Origin: Peribacillus muralis
GTDB lineage: Bacteria; Bacillota; Bacilli; Bacillales; DSM-1321
Length of the DNA: 64,000 bases
NCBI RefSeq assembly: GCF_001645685.2
Contig: NZ_CP017080.1
Location: forward strand, 1,478,001 to 1,542,000
Direction of reading: 5' to 3'
The translations under genes were made by a program, and so were the position numbers. How positions within the stretch are numbered: position 1 is the first letter of the stretch; every line of letters starts with the position of its first letter. Below the pieces are notes generated by a model that worked only from the letters and a program-made list of their open reading frames with translations, did not search any database and was not told the DNA's origin. This document shows positions 56,935-64,000 of this stretch, piece after piece.

Positions 56935-57949
56935 AATGTATGTACGCACTTTCCTGGTGGTTGCTATTCTTCTCATAGCATCAGCACTTTATTCCCTACC
57001 TTTTTATGTATCCAAACCAGGAATGGCGAAGGAATTGGAGCCGATTATAGAGGTTTCAGGCGGGGATGAAGCGAAAGGGAGCTTTATGTTGACCACGGTA
57101 AGGATGGGGCGGGCAAATATTTATTCCTATTTGCTGGCAAAGTGGAGCAAATATCAGGAGCTTTATCCGGAAAACGCGATCAGGAGCGCAGATGAAACGG
57201 ATGAAGAATATAATATTAGGCAATTACACTTAATGGATGGTTCTAAAAACAATGCCATAAAGATCGCATATGAAAAAGCAGGAAAAGAAGTCGATTATGA
57301 ATATTTGGGTGTATATGTTTTGGACGTGCTTGAGGGAATGCCTGCTGCGAAGGAACTGAAAGCAGGCGACCAAATCATTCAGGTCGATGATGTGAAATTC
57401 AGGTCTGCACAAGAATTCATGGGCTACATTAACGGGAAGAAAGCTGGAGATAAGGTTGAAGTGGTATATAAAAGGGAAGAAACAGAGAAAAAAGCGGTTT
57501 TATCCTTGCAGCCTTTCAAAGATGACCCGAATAGGGTTGGCATAGGCATTTCACTTGATGACAATCGAAAAGTGACAACAAAGCCGGCCATCGCCATTGA
57601 TTCCGAACAAATAGGCGGTCCTTCTGCTGGATTGATGTTTTCATTGGAAATATTTAATCAATTGACAGAAGGTGATCTTACGAAAGGATACGATATAGCG
57701 GGTACAGGTACGATGGCAGATGATGGGACGGTCGGGCCGATTGGCGGGATTCAACAGAAAATAGTGGCCGCAGATAATTCTGGCGCGGAAATTTTCTTTG
57801 CACCAAACGAAAGTGGAGCAGCTGGCTCGAATTATGAAGATGCACTTATAGCAGCGAAGGATATCGGAACGGATATGAAGATTGTCCCGGTAGATAATTT
57901 TGATGATGCCCTGACTTATTTAAATAAGTTAAAAGGGAAAGGAAAATGA
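56924..57949 (+). CDS. ylbL: PDZ-Lon-like protease YlbL (SepM family)
   Basis: Membrane-anchored protease: signal anchor (about 8-26), PDZ domain (about 110-195; LKAGDQIIQVDDVKF) and S16 Lon-type catalytic domain with the Ser in GGPSAGLMFSLEI (about 230) and the Lys in IGGIQQKIVAA (about 273). 341 aa. ATG 56924 with AAGGAG upstream, inside the ylbK end. Its terminator is interrupted by an IS element. Confidence 0.92.
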   Translation: MNRKMYVRTFLVVAILLIASALYSLPFYVSKPGMAKELEPIIEVSGGDEAKGSFMLTTVRMGRANIYSYLLAKWSKYQELYPENAIRSADETDEEYNIRQLHLMDGSKNNAIKIAYEKAGKEVDYEYLGVYVLDVLEGMPAAKELKAGDQIIQVDDVKFRSAQEFMGYINGKKAGDKVEVVYKREETEKKAVLSLQPFKDDPNRVGIGISLDDNRKVTTKPAIAIDSEQIGGPSAGLMFSLEIFNQLTEGDLTKGYDIAGTGTMADDGTVGPIGGIQQKIVAADNSGAEIFFAPNESGAAGSNYEDALIAAKDIGTDMKIVPVDNFDDALTYLNKLKGKGK

Positions 57950-57966
57950 CAAAAAGCGCAGGCAGG
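57948..57966. terminator. Left arm of the split ylbL/tmcAL terminator
   Basis: AAAAAGCGCAGGCAG (57951-57965) pairs with CTGTTTGCGCTTTTT at 59264-59278 once the IS is removed: 15 bp with two G-U pairs, 5-nt loop GCTAT. The hairpin would have been the bidirectional terminator of the convergent ylbL and tmcAL genes. Confidence 0.8.
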
Positions 57967-58007
57967 CTATTGAACTGACCCATCGAATTGAGACTTAGAA
58001 AAAACAC

Positions 58008-58871
58008 TCATGCTGCCTGCTCTCCAAACTCAATTGGAGACAGGTAGTTTAATTTTGCTTGAATACGTATTTGGTTATAATAATACATGTATTGATTTAC
58101 CATTTGCACTACTTTAGAATTAGATATAGATGCTCTTCTTTGAGTGTTGAATCCTTCCGACTTTAGCGAGGAGTGAAAGGATTCTATGACGGCATTATCA
58201 TGGCAGTTTCCTTTTCGGGACATGCTTGTGATGATGCCTTTTTCTTTAGCTAAATTTTGAAAAACATAAGATGTATAAACAGAACCTTGATCAGTATGAA
58301 TCAGTAACCCATCTTTTGGTTTTCTTTTCTCTACAGCTTCATTAAGTGTATTTTTAACCAAATCTACATCCTGAGTCTCACTCACTTTGTAGGTTACAAT
58401 CTCGTTATTATAAAGGTCTATGATTGTTGATAAATACAACATTTTTGATCCATATGGTAAATAAGTGATGTCCGTTACCCATTTCTCATTAGGCTTGGCA
58501 GCTGTAAATTCTCTATTTAGGATATTTTTCACCACAATGTTACTCTCACCATTTAAATATTTTGGTCGTTTAACTTTAATTTGACACTGCACTTGATATT
58601 TCTGCATGATCTTTTGAACTGTTTTTCGATTAACTTCAATTCCATGTATTCTTTTTAGAAGAGCCTTGATTTTCCTATGACCATAATGAAAATGACTCTC
58701 TCCGCATAGGAGAACGACTACTTCTTCAAGTGGGCTCATAACGGATCTTGTATACTTTTTCTTCCACCTATAATAGGTGGCCTTAGGTACTTCTAATACT
58801 GTTAATATATCAACGATTTTGTACATGGAAGACAGTTCCTTGACTACTTGTACAACAATTTGTGGCTCCAA
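58008..58871 (-). CDS. IS3-family transposase OrfB (rve integrase domain)
   Basis: Catalytic part: helix-turn-helix linker, then the DDE domain with Asp in WVTDITYLPYG, second Asp in LLIHTDQGSVYTS, and Glu in NAVIESFHSSLKSEG, ending with YYNQIRIQAKLNYLSPIEF. As listed it starts at TTG 58871 without a ribosome-binding site, and its frame is open upstream to the slippery heptamer at 58892-58898, so it is probably made as an OrfAB fusion by -1 frameshifting. Confidence 0.9.
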   Translation of the reverse strand: MEPQIVVQVVKELSSMYKIVDILTVLEVPKATYYRWKKKYTRSVMSPLEEVVVLLCGESHFHYGHRKIKALLKRIHGIEVNRKTVQKIMQKYQVQCQIKVKRPKYLNGESNIVVKNILNREFTAAKPNEKWVTDITYLPYGSKMLYLSTIIDLYNNEIVTYKVSETQDVDLVKNTLNEAVEKRKPKDGLLIHTDQGSVYTSYVFQNLAKEKGIITSMSRKGNCHDNAVIESFHSSLKSEGFNTQRRASISNSKVVQMVNQYMYYYNQIRIQAKLNYLSPIEFGEQAA

Positions 58872-59173
58872 CTCCTCTCGATCTCTTGGTACTTTTTTAA
58901 GATTTCCAACTGTGCTTTTAATTGCTTATTCTCTTGTTTTAAAGCATCTTTTTCACTTAAACCAGCAGGTCCTTTTCCATACGTATATTGTTTTCCTACA
59001 GGCTGAGAGAATCGATGGGTTTGCCCTTCATCATGCCATTTCTTCCATGTTTTAATCTGGGATACATTTTTGATTCCTAACTGTTTCATTATTGCTTTAT
59101 TACTCATTCCTTGTAACTTTAATTCTACAGCTTGCCATTTTACTTCCTCGGGGTAGTGAACTCTTGTGCCCAT
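58844..59173 (-). CDS. IS3-family transposase OrfA (helix-turn-helix)
   Basis: DNA-binding part (109 aa): HTH in VKWQAVELKLQGMSNKAIMK (in two parts: VKWQAVELKL, GMSNKAIMK), WHDEG motif and a C-terminal leucine-zipper segment (LKQENKQLKAQLEILKK). ATG 59173 has GGAGGTG 10-11 nt upstream; the frame begins six codons earlier. Confidence 0.9.
   Translation of the reverse strand: MGTRVHYPEEVKWQAVELKLQGMSNKAIMKQLGIKNVSQIKTWKKWHDEGQTHRFSQPVGKQYTYGKGPAGLSEKDALKQENKQLKAQLEILKKYQEIERSWSHKLLYK
58892..58898 (-). other. Slippery heptamer A AAA AAG for -1 frameshifting
   Basis: On the minus strand the zero frame reads TTA AAA AAG TAC; slipping back one base gives AAA AAA GTA, the OrfB frame, which is open from there on. 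Confidence 0.8.
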
Positions 59174-59263
59174 GAAGAAAAACACCTCCAAAATCGTTTA
59201 GATAACTAATACGACTCAAGGGGTGTTTTTTCCTTGTCTCATTTTACTGGGTCACTCTACTAT

Positions 59264-59280
59264 CTGTTTGCGCTTTTTGT
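59264..59280. terminator. Right arm of the split ylbL/tmcAL terminator
   Basis: CTGTTTGCGCTTTTTGT, complementary to 57949-57965; separated from its partner by the IS element. Confidence 0.8.
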
Positions 59281-59296
59281 TGTCATGAAATCATTT

Positions 59297-60505
59297 TCAT
59301 TTAATGATGATGGGAGCCGCATATTCCCGTTTCATCAGGGACGCCTGATACGGCTCGGATAAGCCAAGTGCGTATACCTGTGCGGCTCGTATGTCCATTT
59401 CGATGTCCTGTTTTTGATAAGAAGACAGTTTGGAAATGAGCGGGAGCGGCAGGTCTTTCTTAACGGTGTGCAAATATTCCCTTCCCCTGCCATTCATGCC
59501 AAGGAGTCTGATATAGCTTGGCAGGTTGGTGTTTGTCATTTGTTCCTTGGAAGTATTGGTCAATATATGGATGCACATCCGTTGGAGCCGTGTCCATGTA
59601 TAGCGTTTCGTTTTCAGTGCCGTCATGAACTGTGAAAAGGTGGCAGTGGCTTTAGCCATCTGCTTGATCCGATGCTCGATTCCTTCCTCGATTTCGTAAA
59701 TCGCTGTCAATTCGCTTAAAGAAGAAGAGAGGATCCGGTACTTCAACAGGGGCCAATACATTTCCCAATCATGCAAGGAGCGGAAGTTGGATACATATTG
59801 CTCAAGTCCGCTGCTTGTCGGCTTGGGAACATAGCTTGAAACGGAATCCAAGCTTTCCCCCTGTTCTTGGATGGCCTTGCGTATACCAGTTGCGCTGGCA
59901 ATGGAGTCGTCAGACAAATTAGTATCATGATATCCGGCAGCGACCCTTTGAATCGTATAGGGGCGGATCGAAAAACCGCTGGTAAGGGCAGCACTTACAT
60001 ATTCCTTTCCAAGAATGTTATTAGGCTTAGTCAAATCGAGGGCTCCATCATTCTTGATGATTGCTTGATAGGCCTTGGCGGCACTTGCAGGATAGCTATT
60101 CCCGGCATCCATTGCCAATTTAACGGCGGCATCGAATGGGGCGGATTGATCAGAAATGACTGTATGTGCGGTGATGAATGGCTCGATCCTGCCATCCTCG
60201 CTCCCGAAACAAAAAGAGTCACAGCCGAGATACTCCAAAAGGGAGATGGAGCCTCTTGCAAAGATTTCCGCCTTCTGCGTTGCAAAAGCGTAGGGAAGCT
60301 CTATGACAAGGTCGACGCCGCCTTGCAGGGCCATGGCAGCACGGGTCCATTTGCTGACTATAGCAGGTTCGCCGCGCTGTAAAAAGGGCCCGCTCATGAC
60401 TGCAACCACAATATCCGCACCGGTTTTTTCTCTGCTTTTTCTTGCATGTAAAACATGTCCATTATGAAAAGGGTTATATTCGACTACTAATCCGCAAGCC
60501 TTCAT
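59297..60505 (-). CDS. tmcAL: tRNA(Met) cytidine acetate ligase
   Basis: YlbM/TmcAL makes N4-acetylcytidine at the wobble base of elongator tRNA-Met using acetate and ATP. Nucleotidyltransferase motif VVEYNPFHNGHVLHA at about 7-21, then SGPFLQRGEPAIVSKW. 402 aa, as in B. subtilis. ATG 60505 with GAGGTGA upstream. Divergent from ylbN. Confidence 0.94.
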   Translation of the reverse strand: MKACGLVVEYNPFHNGHVLHARKSREKTGADIVVAVMSGPFLQRGEPAIVSKWTRAAMALQGGVDLVIELPYAFATQKAEIFARGSISLLEYLGCDSFCFGSEDGRIEPFITAHTVISDQSAPFDAAVKLAMDAGNSYPASAAKAYQAIIKNDGALDLTKPNNILGKEYVSAALTSGFSIRPYTIQRVAAGYHDTNLSDDSIASATGIRKAIQEQGESLDSVSSYVPKPTSSGLEQYVSNFRSLHDWEMYWPLLKYRILSSSLSELTAIYEIEEGIEHRIKQMAKATATFSQFMTALKTKRYTWTRLQRMCIHILTNTSKEQMTNTNLPSYIRLLGMNGRGREYLHTVKKDLPLPLISKLSSYQKQDIEMDIRAAQVYALGLSEPYQASLMKREYAAPIIIK

Positions 60506-60668
60506 TGGTTCACCTCAGAGAAAAACTTTGTATTTTTTCAACTTAGTGCTAAAATAGTATTTCAAGTAAGATTCCATAATGTTTCATCGTGATTTTTTGG
60601 TTTGAAAAGAATCTTAAACTTTGGATAATCAGTTAGGATGACTACATTATAGTGTAAAGAAAAAATAT

Positions 60669-60697
60669 TGACAAACTTATAATTGAAAGCTATAATT
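60669..60697 (+). promoter_or_regulatory. Consensus sigma-A promoter of ylbN-rpmF
   Basis: TTGACA, 17-nt spacer, TATAAT: identical to the consensus. It lies 28 nt before the ylbN start, so the leader is short. Confidence 0.88.
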
Positions 60698-60724
60698 ATT
60701 TTTGTTGCCTTGAGGTGATTTCAT

Positions 60725-61246
60725 TTGAAATGGACGATTAGTCAACTTCAAAAAATTCGGGACAAAGATTTACGGTTTGATGAACACGTGGATGTCGTAG
60801 ACATTAGAGAAAGAGACCCGCAAATTCGCGACGTTTCTCCGATAAGAGTAGCAGGAAGAGCTGATATCAGTTCGACCGAGATTACTTTTCACTTGCATCT
60901 TTCTGGTGAATTAACATTACCTTGCTCCCGTACACTGGTAGACGTTAAATATCCGATTGATATTGATACAAAGGAAACCTTTCTATTAAAGGCAGATGGC
61001 ACTGATTTCTATGGAGATGATGTCACTGTTGTAGAAGGCGATGTTGTAGACCTTATACCGGTAATTAAAGAAAATTTATTGCTAGAAATTCCGATGCAGG
61101 TTTTTTGTGAGGATGTCGATTCCAATGAAGCTGCTCCTCAATCCGGTAAAGACTGGGCTGTTATTTCTGAAGAGGAAAATGAGCATAAGGTTGATCCGCG
61201 ATTTGCAAAGCTTGCCGACTTTTTTGACAACAATAAAGAATCTTGA
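60725..61246 (+). CDS. ylbN: YceD-family (DUF177) protein YlbN
   Basis: Protein of 173 residues of the YceD/DUF177 family. In plants and bacteria the family is linked to 23S rRNA/L32 production; here it is next to rpmF as almost everywhere. The segment LPCSRTLVDVKYPI is typical, and the protein is acidic. TTG 60725 with GAGGTGA 8 nt upstream. Confidence 0.9.
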   Translation: MKWTISQLQKIRDKDLRFDEHVDVVDIRERDPQIRDVSPIRVAGRADISSTEITFHLHLSGELTLPCSRTLVDVKYPIDIDTKETFLLKADGTDFYGDDVTVVEGDVVDLIPVIKENLLLEIPMQVFCEDVDSNEAAPQSGKDWAVISEEENEHKVDPRFAKLADFFDNNKES

Positions 61247-61311
61247 TTGGAACGGAAAATCGTTAATCCGATTTTTCCAGCTTTTTTATATTTTTTAAGG
61301 AGGTGGGAATA

Positions 61312-61485
61312 ATGGCTGTACCTTTTAGAAGAACGTCGAAAACTGTAAAAAGAAAACGTCGTACACACTTCAAGCTTCAAGTACCTGGTATGGTAGAATG
61401 CCCAAGCTGTGGTGGAATGACTCTTTCACATCACGTTTGTAAAGAATGTGGAACATACAAAGGAAAAGAAGTTGTCGCAAAATAA
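61312..61485 (+). CDS. rpmF: 50S ribosomal protein L32
   Basis: 57 residues: [19 protein letters not shown] start and a Cys4 zinc ribbon (CPSCGG ... CKECG). ATG 61312 with AAGGAGGTG upstream. This is a C+ type L32, i.e. the zinc-binding form. Confidence 0.97.
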   Translation: MAVPFRRTSKTVKRKRRTHFKLQVPGMVECPSCGGMTLSHHVCKECGTYKGKEVVAK

Positions 61486-61534
61486 TTTCTTTCCCTACTT
61501 GAAAGCTTTGCTTTCTTGATGCAACACGCTAATA

Positions 61535-61566
61535 AAAGCGCAGAGATTTTCTCTGGGCTTTTTTTA
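61535..61566 (+). terminator. Terminator of rpmF
   Basis: Stem AAGCGCAGAG / CTCTGGGCTT (one mismatch), 5-nt loop, seven T residues. Confidence 0.82.
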
Positions 61567-61630
61567 TCAGTTTGTTTGGCTGAATATTCGGAAATGTGAA
61601 CCTGGAATGATGAATAGAGGAGGTGCTTCC

Positions 61631-62383
61631 TTGAATCGGACGATTAAGGTTGAAAAGAGTGTACGTGGTTTCATGAAGGTCATATTTAATAGACCGGAGA
61701 AAAGGAATGCCGTGAACTATCAACTGATGGACGAACTTCAATCAATACTGGCGGAAGCGGCCTGTGATGATGAGATTAAATTGCTTGTCCTGACGGGGGC
61801 GGGTACCGACGCCTTCTGCTCAGGAGGGGATTTGGGTGAGTTTCAAGATTTATATACAGAAGAAGAGGCCTTTACTATGTTATCGAAAATGGGTGAGGTT
61901 CTGTATGCACTTGCAGTTTTCCCAAAACCGACAATGGCTTTCATTAATGGCAGCGCTGTTGGCGGGGGTTGCGAAATAGCTACTGCCTGTGATTTCCGGT
62001 TAGCGAAAAGCGGCGTCAGGGTAGGTTTTGTGCAAGGTACGCTAGGAATCACCACAGGCTGGGGCGGCGCTTCACTTTTACTTGAAAAAATACCAGGTCA
62101 AAATGCGGTAAAGCTATTGATGGGTGCAAACATACATACAGCGGAAGAAGCCAAAGGACTCGGTTTCGTAGATAAGATAGCCGAGAGCTGGGAAGGTTTC
62201 GCGGAAGATCTTCTTCGCCATGAGACAAGGGTATTGATGGCTTATAAAAAATTGTTGATCAATAAATGGGAGGCAGGCGGTCTTAAAGGAAGAATGGAGG
62301 CTGAAATCCGTGAATGTGCTAAACTTTGGGCAAGTGATGCACATCATGCCGCGGTCAGCCGTTTTTTAAACAAGAAAAAATAA
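61631..62383 (+). CDS. Enoyl-CoA hydratase/isomerase family protein
   Basis: Crotonase-fold protein (250 aa). The first oxyanion strand is FCSGGDLGEF (about 65-74) and the second GSAVGGGCEIATACDFRLA (about 106-124). Catalytic Glu positions of classical hydratases are replaced here (GTLGITTGWGG instead of the usual E-x-x-L-G), so activity may be isomerase-, thioesterase- or decarboxylase-like. TTG 61631 with GAGGAGGTG upstream. B. subtilis lacks this gene between rpmF and ylbO as I recall. Confidence 0.82.
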   Translation: MNRTIKVEKSVRGFMKVIFNRPEKRNAVNYQLMDELQSILAEAACDDEIKLLVLTGAGTDAFCSGGDLGEFQDLYTEEEAFTMLSKMGEVLYALAVFPKPTMAFINGSAVGGGCEIATACDFRLAKSGVRVGFVQGTLGITTGWGGASLLLEKIPGQNAVKLLMGANIHTAEEAKGLGFVDKIAESWEGFAEDLLRHETRVLMAYKKLLINKWEAGGLKGRMEAEIRECAKLWASDAHHAAVSRFLNKKK

Positions 62384-62461
62384 AAATACCGCTTCTATAT
62401 TTCTTCTATCTTTCCTAGCATGTGCATATTATGAATTAAAACTTGCTAAGGAGGTAGAGAG

Positions 62462-63082
62462 ATGACAATTGCGAGACAAGATGCATGGACCCATGATGAG
62501 GATTTGTTGTTGGCTGAAGTGGTGTTAAGGCATATAAGAGAAGGCAGTACTCAACTAAAGGCGTTTGAAGAAGTGGGGAAGCAGTTATCAAGAACATCGG
62601 CGGCCTGTGGGTTTCGATGGAATTCTTTTGTAAGGAAGCAATATAAATCAGGAATCGAGCTGGCAAAGAAACAAAGGAAGGAACAGGTCGTCCTTGAGCC
62701 GAATGCGGAACCTAATCCTGTTGCGGAAGTGGAACATCATAAGATCGAGCAAGAGGCTCCCCGGGAAGAGGAACAAGATTCTATTACGCTTCAGAAGGTT
62801 ATATTATATTTAACCAAGATGGATGAGTTCTTCCAGGATGATAACGAGGAGAAGGAACGGATTTCCGAGCACTCCCTATTTCTTGAACAGGATAATTGCC
62901 GTTTGCAGGAAGAGAATACCCTGTTGAGAGAAAACTTGAAAGCTGTCGAGGAAGATTACCGTGCGCTTATGCAAATCATGGAGCGAGCCAGGAAGCTTAG
63001 TGTACAAGAAGACGAAAAAACGAACCCGAAAGTTAGTTTCCAAATGGATAAGAACGGTAATCTGGAAAGGGTCAATAAATAA
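62462..63082 (+). CDS. gerR: RsfA/GerR-family sporulation transcription regulator
   Basis: Myb/SANT-like DNA-binding domain (residues 1-60, [21 protein letters not shown] split by its W and DED features), an acidic linker, and a C-terminal coiled coil (about 120-180). RsfA acts in the forespore, while YlbO (GerR) acts in the mother cell under sigma-E; location in the ylb cluster suggests the latter. AAGGAGG upstream of the ATG. 206 aa. Confidence 0.82.
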   Translation: MTIARQDAWTHDEDLLLAEVVLRHIREGSTQLKAFEEVGKQLSRTSAACGFRWNSFVRKQYKSGIELAKKQRKEQVVLEPNAEPNPVAEVEHHKIEQEAPREEEQDSITLQKVILYLTKMDEFFQDDNEEKERISEHSLFLEQDNCRLQEENTLLRENLKAVEEDYRALMQIMERARKLSVQEDEKTNPKVSFQMDKNGNLERVNK

Positions 63083-63114
63083 AAAAGGCGGGTGGAAGAA
63101 TCCGCCCGCGTTTT
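63082..63114. terminator. Terminator between gerR-like gene and ylbP
   Basis: Stem GCGGGTGGA / TCCGCCCGC (one G-U pair), 4-nt loop, flanked by A-run and TTTT. Confidence 0.82.
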
Positions 63115-63116
63115 CG

Positions 63117-63605
63117 TTATTCTTCCGTATCTGTTTCAGTTGTTGCTTGTTTATCGAATGGACTCCAAATCAGCGGGTTTTCCCCAAAGTCGCGTTCCAT
63201 ATCATAGGAAACTGCAGAAAAGCCCATCTTTTTCCAAAAATCTTGTGAATGGACTCTTGGATTGGTTTTGATGGGCATGTTCAGGCTTTTGGCGAATTCG
63301 ACCAAAGCTTTTCCATACCCTTTTTTCTGATAGTTAGGCAGGACTTCGAGTTTCCAAAGAACAAGGAAGTCCCTTGAATTGTCAAAATACTGATCAAATT
63401 TAGCGTTTCTTTTGTACAGGCTCATCCGGGCTACAAGTTTGTCGCCATAAAAGATACCATAAAAAGGTGATTGGCTGTCATTTTCAATGATGTTACCTTC
63501 TAGATCATCTAGCATTGACAGTTCCTGAATTCCGTATTCTTTGAATTTTTTGAATTCCTCAAGCGTTTTAAAATTTACAAGTAATCGTTCCACCTTGTAT
63601 TCCAT
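63117..63605 (-). CDS. ylbP: GNAT-family N-acetyltransferase YlbP
   Basis: Protein of 162 residues with the acetyl-CoA loop VLPNYQKKGYGKALVEFA (about 95-112). ATG 63605 follows AGGGGGAGC; the frame is open to 63680 without a site. Substrate unknown. Matches ylbP position in B. subtilis. Confidence 0.88.
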   Translation of the reverse strand: MEYKVERLLVNFKTLEEFKKFKEYGIQELSMLDDLEGNIIENDSQSPFYGIFYGDKLVARMSLYKRNAKFDQYFDNSRDFLVLWKLEVLPNYQKKGYGKALVEFAKSLNMPIKTNPRVHSQDFWKKMGFSAVSYDMERDFGENPLIWSPFDKQATTETDTEE

Positions 63606-64000
63606 AAAAAAGCTCCCCCTTAATTCTGATAAACCTCTTCGGTAGTGACCTTCGTAAGTCATCCCACTGTGGAATCCCAACTAAAGGCTAAATCTAGCAT
63701 GACATTGAACAATTCATCCTGCTGACTAATGCTAACAGCGATAGCCATTCATCTCCGCACACTTATCAGCGATTCCTCGCTGGTATTGGATCGGAGGTAT
63801 TTTGTATCCCTTAAAGAGTAAAGATTGGCTACGCTTTTCGTATCTAATATACCATTAATTCAACGCTTAAAGAAGGAAATAAATCTCCAGTAGCGTATTT
63901 AAGGCACTTTTACTGAATTTTATTGCAAGCCATGCGTTTCTTACCTTTGTTATAAGCTGCGCTGCGGGAATCCCCAATGCGGAAGGCGTGAAAATTGATG
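63606..64000. other. Right-edge region, no gene supported
   Basis: About 395 bp. One minus-strand frame is open from the window edge to a stop at 63869-63867 (44 codons) and could be the end of a gene lying outside, but I see no motif in it. Confidence 0.4.

Larger units (their letters stand above)
57971..59259 (-). mobile_element. IS3-family insertion sequence (IS150-like), intact
   Basis: Element of 1289 bp. The ends, TGAACTGACCC... and the reverse complement TAGAGTGACCC..., agree at 27 of 37 positions, including a shared GAAAAAACAC block. CTAT flanks both sides (57967-57970 and 59260-59263), a 4-bp target duplication. Two overlapping minus-strand frames encode OrfA and OrfB. Both frames are uninterrupted, so it may be active. 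IS150 grouping is inference. Confidence 0.9.

Noticed and set aside
63867..64000. Minus-strand frame open to the right window edge
   Set aside because: 44 codons without a motif; a plus-strand frame is also open there, so neither can be supported.

Overview
The window is an ordinary stretch of chromosome from a low-GC, Gram-positive, endospore-forming bacterium of the family Bacillaceae. Shine-Dalgarno sites are strong (GGAGG type), TTG and GTG starts are common, and sporulation genes are present (ylbJ, a YjcZ-type peptide, ylaJ, an rsfA/gerR-like regulator, ylbD). Gene order follows the Bacillus subtilis ykq-ykr-pdh-speA-ykt-yla-cta-ylb segment almost gene for gene. Differences from B. subtilis suggest a Peribacillus (B. 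simplex)-like genome: a T-box-controlled trp operon sits here with its own trpG, and ftsW and glsA are missing. Genus is inference; no 16S gene is present.

Layout. 1-7.2 kb: end of dapL, ktrC, rnjA-rpoY, ykrA, defB, a YjcZ-like peptide and the ykyA lipoprotein. 7.3-12.8 kb: the pyruvate dehydrogenase operon pdhABCD. 13-17 kb: a small membrane protein, a polysaccharide-deacetylase lipoprotein, a DUF1885 protein, the dual-function RNA SR1 with its peptide SR1P, and speA. 17.1-18.4 kb: a nitronate-monooxygenase-like flavoprotein and yktA. 18.46-25.6 kb: two tandem tryptophan T-boxes followed by trpEGDCFBA. 25.8-34.8 kb: yktB, ykzI, yktC, ylaF, typA, ylaH, ylaI, ylaJ, phoH2, ylaL and ylaN. 35.4-47.7 kb: pycA, the divergent ctaA/ctaB heme A genes, ctaCDEFG (cytochrome caa3 oxidase) and a ctaM-like DUF420 gene. 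47.7-63.6 kb: the ylb cluster (ylbC, D, E, F, G, rsmD, coaD, ylbJ, K, L, tmcAL, ylbN, rpmF, an enoyl-CoA hydratase-like gene, an rsfA-like regulator, ylbP). It is interrupted by one intact IS3-family element and contains one thioesterase pseudogene.

Functional logic. The central block joins glycolysis to respiration: PDH makes acetyl-CoA, pyruvate carboxylase makes oxaloacetate, SR1/SR1P responds to sugar status through CcpN-type sites, and the cta genes build the terminal oxidase (heme O/A synthesis, subunits, Cu and heme assembly factors). The trp operon appears to be controlled by uncharged tRNA-Trp acting twice in series, rather than by TRAP as in B. subtilis.

I found no defence island, prophage, CRISPR array or clearly new multigene system. 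The best second-look items are: the IS element inserted exactly in the loop of the ylbL/tmcAL terminator; the tandem T-boxes with different discriminator-pairing bases; the thioesterase gene broken by two nonsense codons; the SR1 promoter with two exact CcpN-type boxes; and a tiny minus-strand transcription unit (about 4.04-4.21 kb) that could encode a 23-residue cationic peptide.
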